Numbered from the stretch's first letter, positions 35,712 to 45,581 are shown. The stretch is 64,000 nt of DNA from Desulfobacteraceae bacterium (GCA_014237465.1 JABZFM010000015.1:37997-101996); one strand, 5' to 3'. Program-made: numbers and translations. The notes: generated by a model from the letters alone, not told the origin.

Positions 35712-37250
35712 ATGATAGAAAAAGTATTTATCTTTGACACCACGTTAAGGGACGGTGAACAATCTCCGGGGGCGAGCATGAACACGGCTGAGAAGGTGCG
35801 ACTGGCCACACAGCTTGAAAAACTTGGCGTGGATATCATTGAAGCCGGTTTCCCGGCAGCTTCGGAAGGTGATTTTGAAGCGGTCACCCAGGTTGCCAAA
35901 AAGATCAAACAATCCGAAGTCGCGGCCCTTTGCCGCGCGACGGTCAGCGACATTGACCGGGCATGGAAAGCGGTCTGCCATGCTAAACGGCCCAGGATTC
36001 ACACCTTTCTTGCGACTTCGGATATTCATATCAAATACAAGCTTCAAATAACCCGGGACGAGGTCGTTAAGTCTGCCGTTGAAGCTGTGAAATTCGCCCG
36101 CACATTTACAGAAAATATAGAATTTTCTGCTGAAGACGGCTCCCGTACAGATCCGGATTTTCTCTGCGAAGTATTTGAAGCGGTCATTGATGCCGGCGCT
36201 AAAACGGTGAATCTTCCGGACACGGTCGGCTACGCGATTCCCGAAGAATTCGGGAATCTGGTTAAATATGTAATCGATAATACGCCCAACATGGACAAGG
36301 CGATTTTAAGCGTTCACTGCCACAATGATCTCGGCCTGGCAACGGCCAATACACTGGCCGCCATCAAGGCCGGGGCCCGGCAGGCGGAAGTTACGATCAA
36401 CGGTATCGGGGAACGGGCCGGCAACACATCACTTGAAGAAGTTGTGATGACATTAAATACCCGTCCGACATACGCGGATGTCACCACCGGCATTCAGACA
36501 AACCATATCTATCAAATCAGCCGCCTGGTCAGCATGATCACCGGCATGATGGTTCAGCCGAATAAAGCCATTGTGGGGGCCAATGCGTTTGCTCATGAAG
36601 CGGGTATTCATCAGGATGGTGTTCTTAAAAACCCCATGACCTATGAAATCATGAAACCGGAAACCATTGGTTTAACCGCAAACAAAATGGTCATGGGAAA
36701 ACATTCCGGAAAACATGCCCTTCTTACGCATATTAAAAACATGGGTTACGATTTATCCGATGAGGAACTGAAGGTTGTATTTAAAAAGTTCAAATCACTG
36801 GCCGACAAGAAAAAAGTGGTCATGGATGAAGATCTTGAAGCCCTGGTCAATCAGGAAGTACTAAGAACTTCCGATATCTATTCGATTACGTACCTTCAGG
36901 TAACCAGCGGTACCACAGTATTGCCCATGGCTACCGTAAAAATGCTCTTGAACGGTCGCGAGGTTGTCGGTACCGGAAGCGGTAACGGGCCGATTGATGC
37001 GGCATTTAATGCGGTCGCCAAGCTGACCGGCACAAAATCGCAGCTGCTTCGATTTACCATCAGCGCGTTGACTGGCGGCACGGATGCCCAGGGTGAAGTA
37101 ACCGTCCGGCTGAAAGAGGATAAATGCATTGCTTTGGGACGCGGTTCAGATCCGGATATTATCACCGCCAGCGCGTATGCATATGTTAACGGCTTAAACC
37201 GGCTGGAGTATCTTAAAATGAATCCAGCGTCAACTGCCGGCAGCTTGTAG
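35712..37250 (+). CDS. leuA: 2-Isopropylmalate synthase
   Basis: 512 aa, AGGAAAG upstream. Standard LeuA: FDTTLRDGEQSPGASM, IEAGFPAASEGDF, HCHNDLGLATANTLAA (metal-binding His), NGIGERAGNTSLEEV and the C-terminal LeuA_dimer domain (residues about 365-500) that binds leucine. It starts leucine synthesis from 2-ketoisovalerate. Last gene of the ilvDBNC-cimA-leuA transcript; leuCDB are not in the window. Confidence 0.96.
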   Translation: MIEKVFIFDTTLRDGEQSPGASMNTAEKVRLATQLEKLGVDIIEAGFPAASEGDFEAVTQVAKKIKQSEVAALCRATVSDIDRAWKAVCHAKRPRIHTFLATSDIHIKYKLQITRDEVVKSAVEAVKFARTFTENIEFSAEDGSRTDPDFLCEVFEAVIDAGAKTVNLPDTVGYAIPEEFGNLVKYVIDNTPNMDKAILSVHCHNDLGLATANTLAAIKAGARQAEVTINGIGERAGNTSLEEVVMTLNTRPTYADVTTGIQTNHIYQISRLVSMITGMMVQPNKAIVGANAFAHEAGIHQDGVLKNPMTYEIMKPETIGLTANKMVMGKHSGKHALLTHIKNMGYDLSDEELKVVFKKFKSLADKKKVVMDEDLEALVNQEVLRTSDIYSITYLQVTSGTTVLPMATVKMLLNGREVVGTGSGNGPIDAAFNAVAKLTGTKSQLLRFTISALTGGTDAQGEVTVRLKEDKCIALGRGSDPDIITASAYAYVNGLNRLEYLKMNPASTAGSL

Positions 37251-37351
37251 TTTGGATGGCCTCGTAAAGTGAACAACGCAATACAAAGTACTGCATTTTT
37301 CGTATGACATCATGAAACATCAAAGACTAAACAGACCTGACAAATAAAAAA

Positions 37352-37376
37352 GGGGGGCTTAAAAGCCCCCCATTTT
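37352..37376 (+). terminator. Strong bidirectional rho-independent terminator
   Basis: GGGGGGCTT and AAGCCCCCC form a GC-rich stem with a minimal AA loop, preceded by a run of A and followed by TTTTT. It lies between the convergent leuA and the chalcone-isomerase/OmpA gene and should stop transcription from both sides. Confidence 0.85.
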
Positions 37377-37392
37377 TCAAATATTTTCGAAA

Positions 37393-38706
37393 TTATTTAA
37401 CTCTAAAATGAGCCCTTCTGTTATTTGCCCATGCATTTTCATTGGCAACTGAATCAACCGCGCCAAAAATTACAATTTCCAATCTTGAATCATCAATACC
37501 TTGTTCTACCATATACTTGGCAACACTCTTTGCCCGCTTGACGGCCAGCTTCTTGTTGTACTCTACAGATCCCCGAGAGTCACAGTAAACCTCAACCGCT
37601 ACAGACGCAACCGGATTTGATTTCATCCACATAGCCTTCATGGTCAGCGTCTGCTTGGCTTTTGCATCTAAGGCCGCTGAGTTTAGACCAAAATAGACAT
37701 CTTCATTGATAAACTCCGCTTTTGTTAAAGGCGTTGCATCAGCCATTGCCGACGTTTTTTGGGCTTCGGCAGCGGCCGCTGCTTTTTGGGCTTTGGCAGC
37801 AGCGGCTTTTGCCTCTGCCTTGGCTCCTGCTTTAGCTTTCATGGCTGCTTCTTCGGCAGCTTTGGCTTCTTTAGCAGCCTGGGTTTCTGCGGCGGCGGCT
37901 TCTTCAGCAACCTGGGCCACTGCTACGGCCTTGGCTGCCATAGCAGCTTCTTCAGCAGCCTTGGCCTCGGCAACAACCTGGACCTCGGCAGCAACCTGGG
38001 CCTCGGCAACAGCCTTGGCTTCGGCAACAGACTTAGCCTTTCTTGAGGCTTCAGCCTTTGCCACTAAATCTTCTTTTATATCTTTTATTTTGGCAATCCA
38101 CTCTTCCTTTGCAGCCAATGCTTCCTCGCTGATACTGCCTTCTGCCATTCCTAACTTCAAATCTTCATCAGCCGGCCGGGTCTCGTGCATCCATATACTC
38201 CAGACCGATTTCTTAAACTCATACCCCGGGACGGTATCTTTTAGCAGACCGTCTTTATATACCGATACACCTACACCGGGAATATAGACTATATCAAATT
38301 CTTCATCGTCTGTGATCTCGCCTGCAAAACAAGCTTTAAACTTATCAACTTTTTCTTGTATTGAACTTATATCGCCCCTGGGCATTGAGTTTCTAAAACC
38401 GTTATTGAACGCTTTGGTAATATTTTTACTGCTGGCAAAAAAATCATTCGTCACATGCATTCTGATTGCCATAGCTTCATCTGCATCCTTTATTTCTGCA
38501 GGATCTGTCATTGGCTTTGTCAGCCAGAGACCAGCGACATAAACGTCATTCAAAAAAGCCTCTCGAGTTCCGCCCCCGTTTAAAAGCAAAATTGTTTTAC
38601 CGAAAGTCAATGTTTCAGGAAAATCAATTTCATTAATTGTTCTCGCCGATGACACAGTTACCAACATTAAAACAAGCATCAGCGCAATTAAAACTTTTTT
38701 TAACAT
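37393..38706 (-). CDS. Exported chalcone-isomerase-like/OmpA fusion protein
   Basis: 437 aa from ATG 38706, with GGAGT 6 nt upstream (a longer in-frame start is possible). Signal peptide at residues 1-20. Residues about 25-190 look like the bacterial chalcone-isomerase-like domain (FGKTILLLNGGGTREAFLNDVYVAGLWL, MPRGDISS, VSVYKDG, SVWSIWM). An Ala/Lys/Glu-rich stretch (about 205-320) made of AEAKA/AAEEA repeats is predicted coiled coil. The C-terminus is an OmpA/MotB peptidoglycan-binding domain (YFGLNSAALDAKAKQTL, EVYCDSRGSVEYNKKLAVKRA). Periplasmic, cell-wall tethered; function unknown. Confidence 0.8.
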   Translation of the reverse strand: MLKKVLIALMLVLMLVTVSSARTINEIDFPETLTFGKTILLLNGGGTREAFLNDVYVAGLWLTKPMTDPAEIKDADEAMAIRMHVTNDFFASSKNITKAFNNGFRNSMPRGDISSIQEKVDKFKACFAGEITDDEEFDIVYIPGVGVSVYKDGLLKDTVPGYEFKKSVWSIWMHETRPADEDLKLGMAEGSISEEALAAKEEWIAKIKDIKEDLVAKAEASRKAKSVAEAKAVAEAQVAAEVQVVAEAKAAEEAAMAAKAVAVAQVAEEAAAAETQAAKEAKAAEEAAMKAKAGAKAEAKAAAAKAQKAAAAAEAQKTSAMADATPLTKAEFINEDVYFGLNSAALDAKAKQTLTMKAMWMKSNPVASVAVEVYCDSRGSVEYNKKLAVKRAKSVAKYMVEQGIDDSRLEIVIFGAVDSVANENAWANNRRAHFRVK

Positions 38707-38822
38707 AACACACTCCTTTTTTTCATCGTTAATTATGTTGGTTAATGAACTGAACATTGTTTATAATTTTAAATCTAATATCATATTTCAGCGTTATTGA
38801 ATAGTTTTTTTTATTTACAAAA

Positions 38823-39740
38823 CTATATCCTTATCGAGCCGATCAAATCACCGACCTGATCAAGATTTTCTTTTGCCATAAACGAGTCAATACCTTCAAT
38901 AATATCAATGGTCGCCCGGGGGTTAACGAAATTGGCGGTGCCCACCTGAACCGCGGTAGCACCGGCGATCAGAAACGCAATAGCATCTTCAGCATTCATA
39001 ATCCCGCCAATGCCGATCACCGGGATTTTAACCTCACGCGCCACCTGCCATACCATTCGGAGGGCCACCGGCTTAATGGCCGGCCCGGACAACCCGCCGG
39101 TAATATTTGCCAGCACCGGCCTGCGCTTTGCTATATCAATCATCATTCCGGTGATCGTATTAATCAGGGAAATTGAATCCGCACCGGCTCCCTCGACACT
39201 TTTTGCAATTTCAACAATGTCTGTTACATTCGGAGAAAGCTTCACCATCAACGGCTTTGAAGTTCTTTTCCGAACACTCTCGACCACCTCTGCAGCGGCA
39301 TCACAACCCACGCCAAAGGCGATCCCGCCGGCTTTGACATTGGGACAGGAAATATTTACCTCAAGGCCTGCCACATCATCCAGTTCATCGATCCGTGACG
39401 CCAGGTCCGCATATTCATCCACGGTCTTGCCGTAAATATTTATAAAAATCGGGGTTGAAAAATTCTTCAAAAAAGAGAGTTTTTCATTTACAAATGCCTC
39501 AATGCCGATATTCTCAAGCCCAATGGCATTTAACATACCGCAGGGTGTTTCAATAATTCTGGGCGGGGGGTTCCCTGGAGAAGGCAACAAAGAAAGACCT
39601 TTTACAATAATTCCGCCCAGCTGATTCAAATCAATCAACTCATCAAATTCCCTGCCGTATCCAAAGGTTCCGGATGCCGTCATGACCGGATTTTTAAGAT
39701 CCACTCCACCGATATCAACGCAAAATTTTCTGTCTCTCAT
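38823..39740 (-). CDS. pyrD: Dihydroorotate dehydrogenase B, catalytic subunit
   Basis: 305 aa. FMN barrel of class 1[24 protein letters not shown], the active-site Cys in [30 protein letters not shown] and the phosphate site [26 protein letters not shown]. It oxidises dihydroorotate to orotate in pyrimidine synthesis, usually with the PyrK Fe-S/FAD subunit and NAD+. pyrK is not adjacent. Confidence 0.94.
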   Translation of the reverse strand: MRDRKFCVDIGGVDLKNPVMTASGTFGYGREFDELIDLNQLGGIIVKGLSLLPSPGNPPPRIIETPCGMLNAIGLENIGIEAFVNEKLSFLKNFSTPIFINIYGKTVDEYADLASRIDELDDVAGLEVNISCPNVKAGGIAFGVGCDAAAEVVESVRKRTSKPLMVKLSPNVTDIVEIAKSVEGAGADSISLINTITGMMIDIAKRRPVLANITGGLSGPAIKPVALRMVWQVAREVKIPVIGIGGIMNAEDAIAFLIAGATAVQVGTANFVNPRATIDIIEGIDSFMAKENLDQVGDLIGSIRI

Positions 39741-39878
39741 ATTCCGTACAGTTCACAATTAAAAAGTTATCATATAACAATGCTTCAAACCAATACCCAT
39801 CGGACATCATATCAAAATAAGCATTTATTCCGGCATTATGACAGTTCATATATTGTTAACAGGTCGCATAAAATTCTC

Positions 39879-39907
39879 TTGACGAAAATGATGCCCGCTT
39901 ATATTTG
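39879..39907 (+). promoter_or_regulatory. Candidate promoter of glycosyltransferase operon
   Basis: TTGACG (39879-39884) with a 17-nt spacer to TATTTG (39902-39907), about 60 nt ahead of the glycosyltransferase start in the 227-nt gap divergent from pyrD. The -35 is good, the -10 weak. Confidence 0.4.
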
Positions 39908-39967
39908 AATCATTTTAATTCATTTATATAATATATAAACAACAAATCGTCAAATGATTGAATCCAA

Positions 39968-41221
39968 ATGACAAGCGTTAATCAAACATCCTTGCGAATA
40001 GGTCTTTTAAGTTACCGCAGTAATCCGCACTGCGGGGGGCAAGGGGTATATATTAAAAGCTTAAGCCGCGCTCTTGCTGACTTGGGCCATCAAATCGATA
40101 TCATTTCAGGCCCCCCCTATCCGATTCTGGACCCGGATATCAAACTGATTCAACTGCCCAGCCTGGATCTTTATAACCCGGATGATTTATTCCGTATTCC
40201 CAAAATTTCAGAGCTTATGAATCCCACGAACCTGATCGAATGGCTCGGCATCTCCACCATGGGATTTTCAGAACCGCTCACTTTCGGTATGCGCGCCTAT
40301 AAATACCTGAAAAATAAGTTCCACAAATATGATATTATCCATGACAATCAAAGTCTTTCCTATGGCCTGTGGGCAATCAAAAAGAAAATACCCACCATCG
40401 CAACCATTCATCATCCGATTACAGTCGACCTGGATATTACAGTAAAATCCGAGCCGGTTTTATGGAAAAAATTAAAACATCTCCGGTGGTATTCTTTTTT
40501 GGGAATGCAAAAAAGAGTCACCAAAACACTGCCCCATATCATTACAGTATCTGAATGCGCACAAAACGATATCAGTAAAGAATTTCGTATTCCGAAAGAC
40601 CGGTTCACAGTCATTTCCAACGGTATCAACACGGATCTCTTTTATCCCATGCCGGAAATCAAACGCCGGAAGAACCGCATTATCGTAACAAACAGCGCGG
40701 ACACCCCGCTCAAAGGACTTTATTATCTTCTGCTTTCCGTGGCGGAAATCTCTAAAAAAACAAAGATCAGACTGATTGTGATCGGAACCCCCAAAAAAAA
40801 CGGAAGAATTCTCCGTCTGATCAAAAAACTGGGAATCGGCCCGTTTGTCACCTTTACCGGCCGGATCAGCGACGAGGAATTTGTCCGGCAATATGCCAAA
40901 GCGACCGTGGCCGTGATCCCTTCGGTATATGAAGGGTTCGGCTTGCCTGCCGGGGAAGCAATGGCCTGTGGGGTTCCTGTGATTTCCACAACCGGCGGGG
41001 CTCTGCCCGAAGTTGTCGGCGATGCCGGTATCCTGATCCCGCCTGCTGATCCGGCGGCATTGACAAACGCTATCACAGAAGTTTTAAACAACCCGGACCT
41101 GGCTGATCAATTGAGTGAAGCCGGGTATGAACGGGTTCAGAACCATCTAACATGGAACGCAGCAGCCCGGAAAACGGTTGAAGCGTATCAAAGAGCAATC
41201 AATGATTACCGTAAAGTTTGA
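39968..41221 (+). CDS. Glycosyltransferase family 4 (GT-B)
   Basis: 417 aa. GT-B fold: N-terminal IGLLSYRSNPHCGGQGVYIKSL (acceptor-side glycine loop), a mid-protein HHPITVD, and the C-terminal donor site SVYEGFGLPAGEAMACGVPVIST with the E-x7-E motif. Uses a nucleotide-sugar to glycosylate an unknown acceptor, probably a lipid or cell-surface glycan. Its end overlaps the methyltransferase start by 20 nt, so translation may be coupled. Confidence 0.88.
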   Translation: MTSVNQTSLRIGLLSYRSNPHCGGQGVYIKSLSRALADLGHQIDIISGPPYPILDPDIKLIQLPSLDLYNPDDLFRIPKISELMNPTNLIEWLGISTMGFSEPLTFGMRAYKYLKNKFHKYDIIHDNQSLSYGLWAIKKKIPTIATIHHPITVDLDITVKSEPVLWKKLKHLRWYSFLGMQKRVTKTLPHIITVSECAQNDISKEFRIPKDRFTVISNGINTDLFYPMPEIKRRKNRIIVTNSADTPLKGLYYLLLSVAEISKKTKIRLIVIGTPKKNGRILRLIKKLGIGPFVTFTGRISDEEFVRQYAKATVAVIPSVYEGFGLPAGEAMACGVPVISTTGGALPEVVGDAGILIPPADPAALTNAITEVLNNPDLADQLSEAGYERVQNHLTWNAAARKTVEAYQRAINDYRKV

Positions 41222-41918
41222 ACGTTTAAATATTCAACCAAAAGAAAAAATCTTAGACATCGGATGCGGTTCCGGCCGGCACACCGGGGAAGCATCCCGA
41301 TTTAAAGGTGTGACCGTCATCGGCGCGGACATGAACTTTAACGACCTGATTGAAACCAGAAACAGGCTGAACTTTATCACAAACTGCGGCGAACACGGCG
41401 GCGGCGAAAGAGGCATATCTGCTGCTGACATCACTTCACTTCCCTTTGAAACCGAAAGTTTTGATCATGTCATATGTTCTGAAGTCATGGAACACATACC
41501 GGATGAATCCATAGCAGCCCGTGAACTCGTCCGGGTTCTCAAGCCCGGGGGCAACCTGGTAATCAGTGTTCCAAGATTTTTACCTGAAAAAATCTGCTGG
41601 ATGCTGTCGAAAGAATATTATAAAGCAAACGGCGGACATGTCCGGATTTATAAAAAAGAAAAAATTTCATTACTGTTTGAAGATCAGGGACTGCGCAAAC
41701 AGGGATCTCATTTTGCGCATAGCCTGCACACACCCTACTGGTGGCTGAAATGCCTGGTCGGCCCGGGCCGGGATGACTCGCTGCCCGTAAATCTCTACCA
41801 TCGCCTGCTGACATGGGATATTATGGAAAAACCCAAAATTACCCGAAGCATTGACAGGCTGTTTAATCCGATACTCGGCAAAAGCCTGGTGCTATATTTT
41901 AAGAAGGCATCCCCTTGA
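41202..41918 (+). CDS. SAM-dependent methyltransferase (class I)
   Basis: 238 aa from ATG 41202; other in-frame starts lie further inside the glycosyltransferase gene. Motif I ILDIGCGSGRHTGEA, acidic VIGADMNF, motif II DITSLPFETESFDHVICSEVMEHI and VRVLKPGGNLVISVPR are those of a Methyltransf_11 enzyme. The C-terminal half contains TPYWWLKCLVG and is likely membrane-near. It is translationally linked to the glycosyltransferase, suggesting glycan or glycolipid modification. Confidence 0.85.
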   Translation: MITVKFERLNIQPKEKILDIGCGSGRHTGEASRFKGVTVIGADMNFNDLIETRNRLNFITNCGEHGGGERGISAADITSLPFETESFDHVICSEVMEHIPDESIAARELVRVLKPGGNLVISVPRFLPEKICWMLSKEYYKANGGHVRIYKKEKISLLFEDQGLRKQGSHFAHSLHTPYWWLKCLVGPGRDDSLPVNLYHRLLTWDIMEKPKITRSIDRLFNPILGKSLVLYFKKASP

Positions 41919-41921
41919 TTA

Positions 41922-42119
41922 TCAAAATGATTCCCTATCTAAATTGTTGGAGTTTAAACCCACTTCTACCCTCCCGTGATTTACAATGGAAACATCCCGG
42001 TTGTAATCAAATCCAGGATCAGTATAATTGGTATGACACCGGGTGCAGGTGTTTTCATTAACAGAAAGCATTCCAACTCTGCAGTCCGAACCCTTTTGGA
42101 GATAGTCATTGAGAGTGGA
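41922..42119 (-). pseudogene. C-terminal remnant of a c-type cytochrome
   Basis: A 65-codon frame bounded upstream by a stop and with no start reads DYLQKGSDCRVGM, then NENTCTRCHTNYTDPG and continues to a TGA. CTRCH is a heme c motif and composition is protein-like. No start codon, ribosome site or further heme motif remains, so this looks like gene debris. Confidence 0.4.
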
Positions 42120-42742
42120 TTATCTCCTCTCTGGCAATAAGTAAGTGGCTAACTTATTTTCGCTTGTCTGACATGGACTCGAGGAATGCCTGAAGCATGG
42201 TGGGGAATTGATGAGCGGCCGCAATACTGTATCTCGTATCAAGCATGGTTTGATTTTCAGTAGCCAAAAAAAATATGAAATTCCAGCTTTTTTTCAAAAT
42301 TTAATAGCGATTCGAAGATCTTTTTTAAATTTGGCAGCCACAATATATAGAATACCCCCCAAATCAAAAAACCGCCCCACTTTTATCGATAATGTTCACC
42401 TCAGAAAAATTTTGCATTACTGTCGCTTTTTGCCACCATGCTATTATCGATGACGATCCTATGGAGGTGAGCAATGTTTTTAAAGTCTGCAATTGATGCT
42501 GGCTTTCCAAAGGTGTAGATAGAAAAATTTCGGCCCAAAATTACTATAGCAATCTGAAAGTTAGGAATTCGAGAGAGTAGAACCATTTGACAATTGTTAT
42601 TGCAATAATCAAGGTGAGCCAAAAATTATATTCCCGGCATCGACAGAACAGTTTATTTATTGTGCTAATGTCGATTCAGGGTAATGATCTGTGTGATTCC
42701 GGCTTGGCCGCGTTAAGATTACTCCCCTTTAAATTGTGGTGG
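42120..42742. other. Gene-poor, degraded region
   Basis: About 620 nt with no credible intact gene. On the minus strand a 30-codon frame (42154-42246, MLDTRYSIAAAHQFPTM...) and a 73-codon frame (42401-42622, containing FGKPASIADFKNIAHLH) read like fragments of older proteins, but I could not assign either. The next intact gene is the crotonase ending at 42743. Confidence 0.4.
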
Positions 42743-43513
42743 TCACTTTTCAAAAACCGTCTTTATTCCCTCCTGAAAACCCACGGCGGACTGGGCTAGC
42801 AGCACCTGGTCCGTATCCATATGCATCACCGCCTGATCCAGAGCGGAAGCGATTGCGTTAATGCTGCGTTTTATCATTTGGGCCGGGATCGGCGCTTTTT
42901 TTGCATAGGATTCGGCCATCTTCATGGCATGGGACATTAACCGGTCTTTTTCAGCGATATCATCGAGAAAGCCCCAATGGACCAAGGTGTCGGCATCCTC
43001 TTTCTCCCCGAGAATGACAAACCGTTTGGCTCGGGCCGGTCCGATCAGCCGGACGCACAGAGGCAGGCTGATCCAGCTGAGGGGGATGCCCAGGTTGATT
43101 TCCGGAAAACCCACACGGCAATCAGTCGTGCCGGTGCGGAAATCGAGGGCGGTGGCGATACATGCGCCGCCGCCGAGGGTCAGGCCGTGCAATGCAGCGA
43201 TTGTGATCTGGTTCATTTCCATTAACGCGCGGATCATTCGCGGCCCCGTGTTGAAACTGCGTTGTCGGGCCAGCAAAGGGCCGTCGGCAGCAGCGAATTG
43301 CCGGGGATCTTTCAAGTCCGCGCCCAGGCAGAAATGTTTTCCCGCGCCTTTGAAAATCACCACCCGGGTTTCCAGATCCGAGTGGAATGCTTCGGCCACC
43401 CCAATGATTTCTTCCATCAAATGCATGCTGAGCGCATTTCCCTTTTCAGGCCGGTTAAGGGTTACCGTGGCAATATGATCCTGCTTGTCAATGAGAAGAG
43501 GTGGTGAATTCAT
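42743..43513 (-). CDS. Enoyl-CoA hydratase/isomerase (crotonase) family protein
   Basis: 256 aa. Crotonase fold: VTLNRPEKGNALSM, FCLGADL (oxyanion hole), LTLGGGACIATALDFR and GFPEINLGIPLSW. Of the two hydratase glutamates, the PEI one is kept, while the Glu normally after GGG(C) is absent (GGGACI). So simple enoyl-CoA hydration is doubtful; isomerase, hydrolase or other crotonase chemistry is possible. Last gene of the long minus-strand sigma-54 transcription unit, 82 nt after the hydantoinase-like gene. Confidence 0.8.
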   Translation of the reverse strand: MNSPPLLIDKQDHIATVTLNRPEKGNALSMHLMEEIIGVAEAFHSDLETRVVIFKGAGKHFCLGADLKDPRQFAAADGPLLARQRSFNTGPRMIRALMEMNQITIAALHGLTLGGGACIATALDFRTGTTDCRVGFPEINLGIPLSWISLPLCVRLIGPARAKRFVILGEKEDADTLVHWGFLDDIAEKDRLMSHAMKMAESYAKKAPIPAQMIKRSINAIASALDQAVMHMDTDQVLLAQSAVGFQEGIKTVFEK

Positions 43514-43595
43514 CGGCTGGCCTCTGTTATTTATATAGTCATGTTTTAAAACTTTTTACGCTCTTAAGGTGCTCGTGCATATGGTATCTGTTTGT

Positions 43596-45581
43596 TTATT
43601 GCGTCATCAATCCTTCCGGGATACTGACATTGGGTCGTCCGGTGGCCCTTAGAAACAGTTCCGTTTCAAGGTGGATATCTTCCTCTTCCCCGCTAAGACA
43701 CTGTTCATAGAAGTTAAATTTGATCAAGGGATCTCCCACATAGTTTTGACGCATTTCATCCCTTGCCAGGTCTTCCATTATTGTCCGACCCAATGCAACG
43801 GCTTCTTCCAGGCTGTTGCAATTTTTTCTGGCTTTTGGGGTGAACAGATCAAATGTATTGGATCCATTGGCCCTTATAAGGCCTTTATACGTCTTGTCCA
43901 CCATGCCGATCACGGAACCGACCGCCACGGAAACATCATATCCCTCGGGTAAAAGCGTGTCAGTGTTGATATGTTCAAAAGCATGGGGCATGCAGGAGTG
44001 TGCCGGGGCTCCAAGCCCAACTACGGGAGCGGTGAGGGTTACCTGCAGATCAAGATCAATCCTTGCCTGCCTGCCATTATTTGAGGCATTGTACCAACGG
44101 GGTCCCAGGCCGTTAAAAAATTCCTTATCCTTGCCGGAAACAAAAGCTACTGTTTCAAGACACAGTTTCTGCTGAATATGATCATTTACCATTAGGGACA
44201 GCGCTTCTTCGCTCATTTCCATGTACTCGGCAAAAATCCTAAGGGCCAGACGGGATGCTTCCGGGTTTCCCAAACAGAATTCACCGCGGGCCACCCTGAG
44301 ATCGGTGGGGGTTAGAGCTGTTCGGAAATAGAGCCCTTTGGTTTCCTGTTCAATCAGGTTGTATACAAACAGCCCATCGTTTTTGATCCACAGATTATAT
44401 TCACTGATAAGTTCCGGCGATCCGCTTTTTCGAGGGCTGTTTTGAATAAAAAATGAGCAGGGATTGGCTCCTTTGCATGGCACATATCTGATGCGTTCCA
44501 GGACACTGGTCAAATGGTGAATGATTCTTTCATCCTTATCCGCCTGAACACAAAGGGGAATTACCCGGCGAGGGCCAACCCTGAGATTTCTGCGTTTTTC
44601 CACATGTATCAAACTGTCTCCACCCAGTCCTATCGTTCGGACCTGGGCGGCTTCCACGTGGGTTTCCCATTTACCGACCCTGGCCCCTTTCTGGGAAGAA
44701 ATTTTAACCCGCCCATTGGAAAGAATGGCTATATCCGTAGTTGTGCCACCCATATCCACAATCAGACATTCATCAACTCCGGCCAGGTGTTTGGCTCCCA
44801 GGATACTGGCTGCGGGTCCTGAAAGTAATGTGTCTATGGGGCGTTCCACAGCCATGTGCGCAGACATCAGGGTGCCGTCACTCCGGACGACCATGAGGGG
44901 CGCTTGAATCTTATAATCCGCCAAAACCTTCTGGCAGGACCGGATCAGGTTTCTGATTATTGGGATCAGCCTGGCATTCAGCCAAACAGTGGCAGCTCTC
45001 TTGATCGCGTCTAACCGCATGGACAAGCGGTGCCCCTGGATTACCGGCAGATCACAAAAACTTTTGATTTTGGCGGTTACAAGATCTTCGTGTTCCGGAT
45101 TCCGAATCGAGAAAAACCCGGCTATAGCCACGGTTTGAAGCCCTTTGACAAACGATTTTAGTTTCTTGTCCAAGGTTTCCAGATCCAAAGGCTCTTGCTC
45201 ATCCCCCTTCACTGAATGGCCGCCTTTAAGATGCAAAACCCGGGTTCCTTTGGGGATGATCTCAGGTGTTTTCTCATAACCAATCAGAATCAGCCCGGCT
45301 TCAGCGCCGGTTTCTTCAACAATGGCATTGGTGGCAAAAGTTGTGGCCAAAGATACCATTTCCACGCTGTCGAAATCCGGATTATTAAGGCCGTCCAGCC
45401 CGGATTTAATACCCGTCGAGGGATCGGGACGTGTGGTGGGTGACTTGTGCCGGGAAATAATATGGCCGGTAGTCTGATCCAGGAGGATTATATCCGTGTA
45501 AGTGCCTCCGGCGTCTATTCCAAGGGCAAGCCCTCTTGACCGACCCCGCCTTTTCTGAAAAGTTTTTGTTTTTTCTGTCAT
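43596..45581 (-). CDS. Hydantoinase/oxoprolinase-family ASKHA protein
   Basis: 661 aa from ATG 45581 (AAAGG just upstream; an in-frame start at 45629 adds unconserved residues). N-terminal ASKHA ATPase motif GIDAGGTYTDIILLD (phosphate-1), SLATTFATNAIVEETG, and second phosphate loop IVDMGGTTTDIAIL belong to the hydantoinase A/5-oxoprolinase family. Such proteins hydrolyse cyclic amides using ATP, but relatives occur in corrinoid methyltransferase clusters, where ASKHA proteins can reactivate Co(II). Here the corrinoid context makes a reactivation role worth considering; no 2Fe-2S domain is present. Confidence 0.82.
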   Translation of the reverse strand: MTEKTKTFQKRRGRSRGLALGIDAGGTYTDIILLDQTTGHIISRHKSPTTRPDPSTGIKSGLDGLNNPDFDSVEMVSLATTFATNAIVEETGAEAGLILIGYEKTPEIIPKGTRVLHLKGGHSVKGDEQEPLDLETLDKKLKSFVKGLQTVAIAGFFSIRNPEHEDLVTAKIKSFCDLPVIQGHRLSMRLDAIKRAATVWLNARLIPIIRNLIRSCQKVLADYKIQAPLMVVRSDGTLMSAHMAVERPIDTLLSGPAASILGAKHLAGVDECLIVDMGGTTTDIAILSNGRVKISSQKGARVGKWETHVEAAQVRTIGLGGDSLIHVEKRRNLRVGPRRVIPLCVQADKDERIIHHLTSVLERIRYVPCKGANPCSFFIQNSPRKSGSPELISEYNLWIKNDGLFVYNLIEQETKGLYFRTALTPTDLRVARGEFCLGNPEASRLALRIFAEYMEMSEEALSLMVNDHIQQKLCLETVAFVSGKDKEFFNGLGPRWYNASNNGRQARIDLDLQVTLTAPVVGLGAPAHSCMPHAFEHINTDTLLPEGYDVSVAVGSVIGMVDKTYKGLIRANGSNTFDLFTPKARKNCNSLEEAVALGRTIMEDLARDEMRQNYVGDPLIKFNFYEQCLSGEEEDIHLETELFLRATGRPNVSIPEGLMTQ

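Noticed and set aside
37706..38287. Long plus-strand Ala/Ser-rich ORFs opposite the OmpA fusion gene
   Set aside because: They are antisense shadows of the Ala-rich coiled-coil repeats and have no ribosome site or homologous features.
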